From contig MLAK01000842.1 of assembly GCA_001839685.1 (NCBI GenBank), positions 1-52,793 of the forward strand: a stretch of DNA of 52,793 nt, read 5' to 3'. Origin of the DNA: Tritrichomonas foetus (taxonomy: Eukaryota; Parabasalia; Tritrichomonadida; Tritrichomonadidae). Positions 46,830 to 52,793 of the stretch are shown piece after piece (position 1 is the stretch's first letter; each line of letters opens with the position of its first letter). The translations under genes were made by a program, and so were the position numbers. The notes beneath the pieces were generated by a model. The model saw nothing but the letters and a program-made list of their open reading frames with translations, did not search any database and was not told where the DNA came from.

Positions 46830-47612
46830 TTAAATTCCGTAATAAGTTACAGCGCGCGAGATGTATGTTAATCCTGTGATATCGATTCCTTTTGGGGCAA
46901 GTACACCAAACACGGCATCATCTATAATTACGATTGTCAAGCCAATGATAAGAAGATAAACTTTCAAAGACTTTTCGGTGACCTCGAATAATTCAAAGAA
47001 CATTGGATATTGCTTAAAATACAGATAAATTATTGAAATTGCAGCGTTTCGCAGAATTGAACGATTTGAAAAATCGCGAGACTTTTGCAAGAAGAGCATC
47101 CAAACGAAAGAATCCATCGACGAATAAATTATTGCCACAAAAAATTGCCCTGTAAAAGATGAGGGGTATTTACTGGATCCAGTGTCGCACCCAAAGCAGA
47201 CGGAGCGAACTTGAATCAGGCAGAAAACAATTTGAAGAAGAACCAAGAAAAAAGGGAAAATGAAGTTCCACGACATAATTCGATAGAAAAAGTCGCTGCT
47301 TGAGCAATTGACGAGCATCCAGGCAAATGACAAAATAATGATGTCAAGCGGGTGCTCGAGGAGAGGCGATGGCGAATATGTCATAAATAAGGCCAAATAT
47401 TTGCCTGAAAGTGCCATAAAGCCGCACAAAAGGTAGGACTGCCACCACGTGAGCCTTGGCGCAAAGCGGCGAAGATTGATGCAAATCCAGACTGTCTGGC
47501 AGAAGAGAAATAACGGCGAATATGTCGTAAAGAAGAAAAATTGATGAATGTTGCGGAAATCAAATTCAAGTTCATTGTATCCAGTCGAGTTTGTGAGTAG
47601 GATTTCGTTCAT
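46830..47612 (-). CDS. Multi-pass membrane protein, TRIC-channel-like
   Basis: The product is 260 residues with an ATG start and about seven hydrophobic helices. The block GFMALSGKYLALFMTYSPSPLLEHP followed by IIILSFAWMLVNCSSSDFFYRI resembles the 'cfgGgil..lll..pp.....n......a.Wylv...p.Dl.yk' stretch of trimeric intracellular cation (TRIC) channels. TRIC proteins have a similar length and seven helices and carry K+ counter-currents at ER calcium stores. The usual basic phosphoinositide-binding KExKR-type motif is not obvious, so the assignment is tentative. The gene is more GC-rich than its surroundings. On the minus strand TCATTT (47644-47639) is a possible Inr 30 nt before the ATG. It is divergent from the Uso1-like gene, with 200 bp between the starts. 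Confidence 0.5.
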   Translation of the reverse strand: MNEILLTNSTGYNELEFDFRNIHQFFFFTTYSPLFLFCQTVWICINLRRFAPRLTWWQSYLLCGFMALSGKYLALFMTYSPSPLLEHPLDIIILSFAWMLVNCSSSDFFYRIMSWNFIFPFFLVLLQIVFCLIQVRSVCFGCDTGSSKYPSSFTGQFFVAIIYSSMDSFVWMLFLQKSRDFSNRSILRNAAISIIYLYFKQYPMFFELFEVTEKSLKVYLLIIGLTIVIIDDAVFGVLAPKGIDITGLTYISRAVTYYGI

Positions 47613-47649
47613 ATCTCGTAATATTGGAAAATCGATTAAAATGAAACTT

Positions 47650-47748
47650 TTTTAATACTTTACAAAATATTTTAGTACTTTACATTATTTTATAATACTT
47701 TACAAAATATTTTAATACTTTACATCATTTTTTAATACTTTACATTAT
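47650..47748. repeat. Tandem repeat in the divergent promoter
   Basis: There are about five to six units of roughly 18-19 bp with the core TTTAATACTTTACA(A/T)(A/T), alternating ATTTTA/AAAATA endings. It fills half of the 201-bp space between the TRIC-like gene (-) and the Uso1-like gene (+). It may be a slippage product or a repeated binding site for a regulator. Confidence 0.75.
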
Positions 47749-47813
47749 GGTTAATAAATACCAATATTTGTTGTAATAAATATTCACACTTAGATTATTA
47801 ATAACCGCATTTT

Positions 47814-50800
47814 ATGGTCAATTGTTTCACCAAATATTTTATCCTAATAATGAGTTTTATCGGTGCTTTTTTTCAAGATAACAGCTATCAGACTGAAGCA
47901 GATGTTGACCAACGTATTTCTGATATCGAAAAGAATATTAACATCCAAGCAAACATCGTTCTTTTGATAGATTATTCCGAAAGCTTGTCAACCTATATTT
48001 GCGAAAAAGGAATTCCGTCAATAATTAATGTTTTAATTCAGAATAAGAACGATAATAATTTGTGTGTTGACATTTTCCAATTATTCCAAAATTTATTAAT
48101 GAAAGATGAAACACGCGAAAAAAATGCGTCATTAATATTAAATCATGATTTAATTGTTCCTGTTCTAATTGATTTCTTAGAAAGTCCAATAATCAATCGA
48201 AAATTGGCTGTTTTGAGGATTTTTTCAAATTTTTCGGTTTTTCAACCAGTCAAATTTCAGAAAGTCTGCTTGGATAACACTGATCGATTAATACATATGA
48301 TTAATTTAATGACCAAAGAAACTAACGAAAAAGTGATTATCATGTTTTTGAAGTTGATTCCATGTATGATTTATAATGAACCAGAAGTTCAACAAATTTT
48401 TGCATTTAATTTTCTCGAAAGACTTTTAAAATTAGTTCATAATAATGTATTATATTCAATTTCAGCACTAACATCAATTTTGAAAAAGAATACTAAAGTA
48501 CAGAACTTGTTTTTCGATAATGAGTCTAATTTTTCTATTTATATCAAAAAATTAAAAAATGAAGATGAAGAAATTTTAAATTTATTCATAGATTTTTTAT
48601 CTTATCAAGAAAATTCCGAAAATATTCTAGAATTTATTGAGAAAATGGAAATAACATCTATTGTTTTCCAAAAAGTCGAACAAAACAAACTTAAATTTAT
48701 TTTAATTTTATCTCATTTAATAAAAAATATTAATGAGAAAAAGAAATTGAATTCAAATAAAGAGATTTTGAAGAAAATCATAATTAATTTCATGTTGGCG
48801 ACTGAACAGAAAGAATTTCTGTATTTTTCATTCTTTGAAAATTATTTATATCAAAATAGTGAAGGAGCTTATCAATTAGCTGAAATGATAGCACAAGTTA
48901 AAGATAGAAGTACAAAGCAATTAATTAAACTCGCAACAATTACAATGATCATCAATCCATCTTCAAAAATTTGGTTTCTTTCAAATCCACCAAACTTTAC
49001 ATCATCAATTATTGGATATTTTATATCAAGACTATTTTTTGAAGAAACTTTAAGATTTTTAATTGTTTTGTGCTGGGAATCTAAAACTGCAGTAAATTAT
49101 TTTATAGACGAAGATTCACAGCCTTTGAATTTTTTAAATGTTTATATTGAAAGCGAAAAATCACCTAGAATTCGAAACGAATGTATTTTATTAAAAATGA
49201 TACTTGAAAATGTAACAGGACATGATATTGTTACAAAGAATTTTGTTGCAAATAATGATAAAATTTGTGAACTAAAAAATATAATTATCAATGATAATGA
49301 TACAATTTCTAGAACTGAAATATCTTTTGTAAATGAAATTTCAAATCAGTTATCTTCGAAATTTTCACCAACTAAAGATACTCAATCAGATGACAACAAT
49401 TCAACAAATTTATCATCAAATCATGATAATTTTCATAAAACTGATTATGAATATCTAAATCAAAAATCTTTAATTGATCAGGTCAAAATAATGAATCAAA
49501 ATGAAACTGAAGAAGAAGAAAGCAAAAGTAATAAAGAACAGGAAATAAAACATGAAGAATTAATTGAACATTATGAAAATTTGGTGAGTCAACTCACAAA
49601 TGAAAAAATGTTTTTAGAAGAATCTTTAAAAGCTATATCTTTCTCAAATGTCGGTAGTAATCATGCAAATTCTTTTGACGAACAAAAAATATATCAAGAA
49701 ATGAAGGAAAAAGAAAAAGAATTGTTAAACGAACAAGAAAAACATAAAACAGCGATTTTATCTTTAGAAAATACTCACAAAATGGAAATCGAAAACTTAA
49801 AACAACAACTTTCTGATTCATTATTGATAAATGAATCAAATCTCGTTAATATTTCAAAATATCAAAAAGAAATAAAAACATTGAAAAAAAATCTACAAAT
49901 TACAAACAATCACAACAAACCAATTATCAATCAAAAACAAAATGATGAAAGAAAAAATGAATCAACAGAAATCCAAAAGAAAATGAAATTGAAATTAACA
50001 GAAGCAAAAAATCAAATTCGTGAATTGAAACAAGAATTAAGTTTAATGCGTGAACAGAATTATTCCATTTTAGATCACAAATGTCTTTTTATTGAAGATG
50101 GAAAAAAGAAATTCCAAAAAGTTATAGAAGAAAATATCACATTAAAAGAAGCAAATTCTAAAATTTCAAAAGAATTGGATAATTACAAAAATAATAGTAA
50201 GACATTTCTCTCTCAAAATTCTCTTGATAATGATCTTTTAATGAATGAAAATTTAGATCTCATGCAAAAAATGAACGAAAAAGAAAAAGAAAATTTAACT
50301 TTAAAAAGAGAAATTCAAGAATTAAAAATTGAAACAGACTTAAACAATAAAAGAAAAATTGAAAACGAAAAATTATTGAATAAAATCAATATTCTCGAAA
50401 CAGAAAATCAATTACTGAAGACAACAACTGATAGAAATGAAAATCACGATCTCCTATCAAATTTGAAACATGAAATCACAGAGAAAGAGTCATATATTAA
50501 AGAAATTTTGGATAAAAATGAAGGATTATTGAACAAAATCAAAGATTTAGAAGATGAAAAAGATAAAATCATTATAAAAGAACAAGAAAAATTATACCAA
50601 CAAGAATCAACTTTGAAAAACCATTTTTCTCTTGAAGAAACTAATTTCACTTCAAAAATCAAACAATTTCAAGAACAAATTAACAGTTTAAATCAAGAAA
50701 AAGAAAAACTAAACGAAAAAATCATTGAACTAAATCAAAAAAATTCAAATTTAGAAGAAAATAAAAATAATTTACAGAATAAAATCAACGAATTTGAACA

Positions 50801-52457
50801 AAAACAAGCACAATCCAATCAATTCCAAGAAGAAATACAAAATTTATCATTGCAATTAGAAAACAGCAAAGGTATATGTAAACAATTAACAGATGAAAAT
50901 TCTGTTTTATCACAGAATTTAATTCAGGCTTCAGTGAAAGAAAAGCAAATGGAAACTCTTATAAACAATATGAAGGAGCAAAAATTAAAAATTGAAGAAG
51001 AATATCGCTCTTTAAAAATCAAAAATGAAAGTTTTGAACATATTTCTTCTCGTTTTACTATTTTAAAGAAAGAAAAAGAAGAATTAAAGACCAAATTAAT
51101 AGATAAAGAGTTTCAAGAAAATTCATACAATTCACAATTTGTTGAATTTAATGAAAAAATAGAAGAAATCAAAGCACAAAAAGATGACATCATAAAACTT
51201 AAAGATGAAGAAATAACTGATCTTAAATCCAAATTACTTGCTGTTCAATATTATATTAAAAAGAAAGAACAATTTTTCTGTGAAGTAGAAGACGCATGGA
51301 TGAAATCATTACAAATGTTAACACAGAAAATAATTAGCAAGTTTTCTATCTTAAATACTATTAAAATAGAAATTAATAAGAAATCTGAAATTCTAACTCA
51401 CTTCGAAATAAAATTATCGAAGCTTCAAAATCTTGTAAATATCAAGGAAAGAAAAAATGAGAAACTACAAGAAGTTATTAAAGAAATAAAAAACCAAGAA
51501 AGTTCAAAAGAGTTCGAAAATTCCAGTTTAAATGCTTTGGCTCAAAAAATCCATAATATTGAAAATAGAACCAAACAAATAGAAGATGAAAACTCTGAAT
51601 TAAAAGAAAAAAATAAAAAACTTCAAAACGATAATACTAATCTGGTTCGTCATGCGAAAGTTCTAACCAAAAAACTCAAAAATTCCAATTCCGACAGTGA
51701 ATCTATCAATAATTCATATTTCCAATGTTCAAGTTTCCAGAATTCTTTTTCAAATGACATTTCTTCAATTTCTTTACCAAGAACCATGAAAAGTGACTCT
51801 GAGTTGGACTCAGAAAATACAAAGTTGAAAATGCAATTGAAAGAAGAAAAAGAAGAAAAAGAAAGACAAAACGAACACATTGAGTCACTTTTGTCTCAAA
51901 ACAGGGCATTAATTACACAAATCACAGAATTAAACGAAACTTTAAGCGATTCTACCGCCACAGACTTAATTAAACAACTTCGTAGTGAAATTCGAAAATT
52001 GAAAAAAAATGAAACTTTATTGAAATCTTTACAAAAAGAAAACGAAAAACTCAAGAAAGAAAATGAATTTTTAAATTTCAATTCGTCCACAAAGAGTTCG
52101 AACTTCTTTGACAGCAACCCTGAGTCACGAAACATTATATATACAAATCAAGCAACAAAGAACCTAAGTAACAATGTGAATAACAATGTGAGTCAAAATG
52201 TGAGTGATTCAGAAAAAATGAATGAAAGCAAAGATTTAAATGAACAAGTTCATAATCGAAGTTTTTTGAGTGAAAATTCATTAGCAAATGAAGGAAATGA
52301 ATCAAATAATTCCTATTCATCAACATTGGAAAAAATAAACGTAGCACTTTTGGAAGAAGATATTCAACCAAGACAATCTCCAGGAAGAAATAAAATTTCA
52401 TTTTTAGTCAACGATGGAGAAAACAATGATCCAATCATGAGGGTAAGCTATATATGA
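47814..52457 (+). CDS. Uso1/p115-like vesicle tethering factor
   Basis: The product is 1,547 residues. The N-terminal about 480 residues form an armadillo-like head. The stretch EPEVQQIFAFNFLERLLKLV and, later, LTSILKKNTKVQNLFFDNES closely follow the conserved p115/Uso1 head ('aIQKivAFEnaFERLl.ii... LL.NLLk.N.sNQ.fF'). An acidic hinge (about 500-590) leads into a very long coiled coil (about 590-1430) with heptads rich in E, K, L and N. The C-terminal 110 residues are disordered and acidic. Uso1/p115 tethers ER-to-Golgi vesicles with Rab1 and SNAREs. A second in-frame ATG at 47850 (MSFIGAFFQD) looks more like the natural p115 N-terminus, so the real start may be 12 residues downstream. The tail is longer than in animal p115 (about 960) and closer to yeast Uso1 (about 1,790). 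Confidence 0.85.
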   Translation: MVNCFTKYFILIMSFIGAFFQDNSYQTEADVDQRISDIEKNINIQANIVLLIDYSESLSTYICEKGIPSIINVLIQNKNDNNLCVDIFQLFQNLLMKDETREKNASLILNHDLIVPVLIDFLESPIINRKLAVLRIFSNFSVFQPVKFQKVCLDNTDRLIHMINLMTKETNEKVIIMFLKLIPCMIYNEPEVQQIFAFNFLERLLKLVHNNVLYSISALTSILKKNTKVQNLFFDNESNFSIYIKKLKNEDEEILNLFIDFLSYQENSENILEFIEKMEITSIVFQKVEQNKLKFILILSHLIKNINEKKKLNSNKEILKKIIINFMLATEQKEFLYFSFFENYLYQNSEGAYQLAEMIAQVKDRSTKQLIKLATITMIINPSSKIWFLSNPPNFTSSIIGYFISRLFFEETLRFLIVLCWESKTAVNYFIDEDSQPLNFLNVYIESEKSPRIRNECILLKMILENVTGHDIVTKNFVANNDKICELKNIIINDNDTISRTEISFVNEISNQLSSKFSPTKDTQSDDNNSTNLSSNHDNFHKTDYEYLNQKSLIDQVKIMNQNETEEEESKSNKEQEIKHEELIEHYENLVSQLTNEKMFLEESLKAISFSNVGSNHANSFDEQKIYQEMKEKEKELLNEQEKHKTAILSLENTHKMEIENLKQQLSDSLLINESNLVNISKYQKEIKTLKKNLQITNNHNKPIINQKQNDERKNESTEIQKKMKLKLTEAKNQIRELKQELSLMREQNYSILDHKCLFIEDGKKKFQKVIEENITLKEANSKISKELDNYKNNSKTFLSQNSLDNDLLMNENLDLMQKMNEKEKENLTLKREIQELKIETDLNNKRKIENEKLLNKINILETENQLLKTTTDRNENHDLLSNLKHEITEKESYIKEILDKNEGLLNKIKDLEDEKDKIIIKEQEKLYQQESTLKNHFSLEETNFTSKIKQFQEQINSLNQEKEKLNEKIIELNQKNSNLEENKNNLQNKINEFEQKQAQSNQFQEEIQNLSLQLENSKGICKQLTDENSVLSQNLIQASVKEKQMETLINNMKEQKLKIEEEYRSLKIKNESFEHISSRFTILKKEKEELKTKLIDKEFQENSYNSQFVEFNEKIEEIKAQKDDIIKLKDEEITDLKSKLLAVQYYIKKKEQFFCEVEDAWMKSLQMLTQKIISKFSILNTIKIEINKKSEILTHFEIKLSKLQNLVNIKERKNEKLQEVIKEIKNQESSKEFENSSLNALAQKIHNIENRTKQIEDENSELKEKNKKLQNDNTNLVRHAKVLTKKLKNSNSDSESINNSYFQCSSFQNSFSNDISSISLPRTMKSDSELDSENTKLKMQLKEEKEEKERQNEHIESLLSQNRALITQITELNETLSDSTATDLIKQLRSEIRKLKKNETLLKSLQKENEKLKKENEFLNFNSSTKSSNFFDSNPESRNIIYTNQATKNLSNNVNNNVSQNVSDSEKMNESKDLNEQVHNRSFLSENSLANEGNESNNSYSSTLEKINVALLEEDIQPRQSPGRNKISFLVNDGENNDPIMRVSYI

Positions 52458-52777
52458 AAAGAAGGACTTCTAAAAATGCTTATTTCTGTTTTAAATGAAA
52501 CTTTTATATGGTTGTACATAATATTAAATAAAATGTGTGTATTCAGTGAAAAAATATTAATTTTATTCCATTTTTTTTATTAGTTTGAGTCATCAACCAT
52601 AAATTATGAATTCATTTTGAACTGATCCATATTATATCATAGAAAATATTTTGAACCTATTCAATTTTCTTCAAATCAACAAACTCATTTTCTAAAATTC
52701 TGAAGACCCAATTCTTGTTTAATTAAAGGACTGTACAAATTTATAACATTATAAATTAATATTACAAAAAGCTAAGA
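52458..52777. other. 3' flank of the Uso1-like gene
   Basis: AT-rich, with no further gene seen before the window ends. Confidence 0.5.
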
Positions 52778-52793
52778 GGGGGGGGGGGGGGGG
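52778..52793. other. Terminal G homopolymer, probable assembly artefact
   Basis: Sixteen G end the window in otherwise about 75% A+T sequence. It is not a known telomere repeat type. It is most simply an end-of-contig sequencing or gap artefact. Confidence 0.7.

Noticed and set aside
45034..52457. A functional gene cluster for vesicle traffic (DENN, TRIC-like, Uso1)
   Set aside because: The genes are on both strands with separate promoters, and eukaryotic neighbours of this kind are usually unrelated in regulation. There is no evidence beyond shared theme.

Overview
The window looks like nuclear DNA of a parabasalid (trichomonad) protist, most likely a Tritrichomonas-type genome. It is very AT-rich. 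The long reading frames have no visible introns. Several starts sit 8-30 nt behind a match to the trichomonad initiator element (Inr, TCA-Y-W). Two genes encode proteins of the trichomonad-specific initiator-binding (IBD) family. Large BEACH and Sel1-repeat proteins also fit this group. The organism assignment is inference from gene content; no rRNA is present to confirm it. Several frames that look ATG-initiated open with TTG or GTG. For those genes I moved the start to the first real ATG.

Layout. 1-3.8 kb: a hairpin, tRNA-Cys(GCA), a secreted three-saposin-domain protein (-), and a small SANT/Myb-like protein (-). 3.8-4.9 kb: transposon copy 1, abutting an N-terminally truncated, membrane-anchored HAD-like hydrolase (+). 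6.1-9.4 kb: two divergently oriented IBD-type putative transcription factors. 9.7-13.1 kb: a HECT ubiquitin ligase (+) followed by the tail of a second HAD hydrolase. 13.4-14.7 kb: a Golgi/lung-7TM-like membrane protein (-). 14.8-16.7 kb: transposon copy 2, the long form. 18-21.3 kb: a GH38 alpha-mannosidase with a signal peptide (+). 21.4-24.2 kb: a 2.8-kb unknown gene (-) with one in-frame TAA. 24.6 kb: tRNA-Arg(UCU) (-). 25-26.4 kb: an EF-hand membrane protein (-). 27-35 kb: a 2,638-residue BEACH-WD40 protein (+). 35.2-36.6 kb: an amino-acid-transporter-like protein (+). 37-40.2 kb: a pseudokinase-Sel1 repeat protein (-). 41.4-42.2 kb: an acidic disordered protein (-). 42.8-43.8 kb: transposon copy 3, inverted. 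45-46.6 kb: a DENN-domain protein (+). 46.8-47.6 kb: a TRIC-like membrane protein (-). 47.8-52.5 kb: a Uso1/p115-like tether (+). The window ends in a G homopolymer that is probably an assembly artefact.

The cellular genes lean towards the endomembrane system: BEACH, DENN, Uso1/p115, Golgi 7TM, mannosidase and saposins. In protists such genes are usually scattered, and no operon logic is implied.

The strongest new-looking signal is a DNA transposon family present three times. It has 14-bp perfect terminal inverted repeats (AGATGTATACAAAC), and each copy is flanked by its own perfect 8-bp target-site duplication. One copy has a completely different right half. All ambiguous bases in the window lie inside these three copies.
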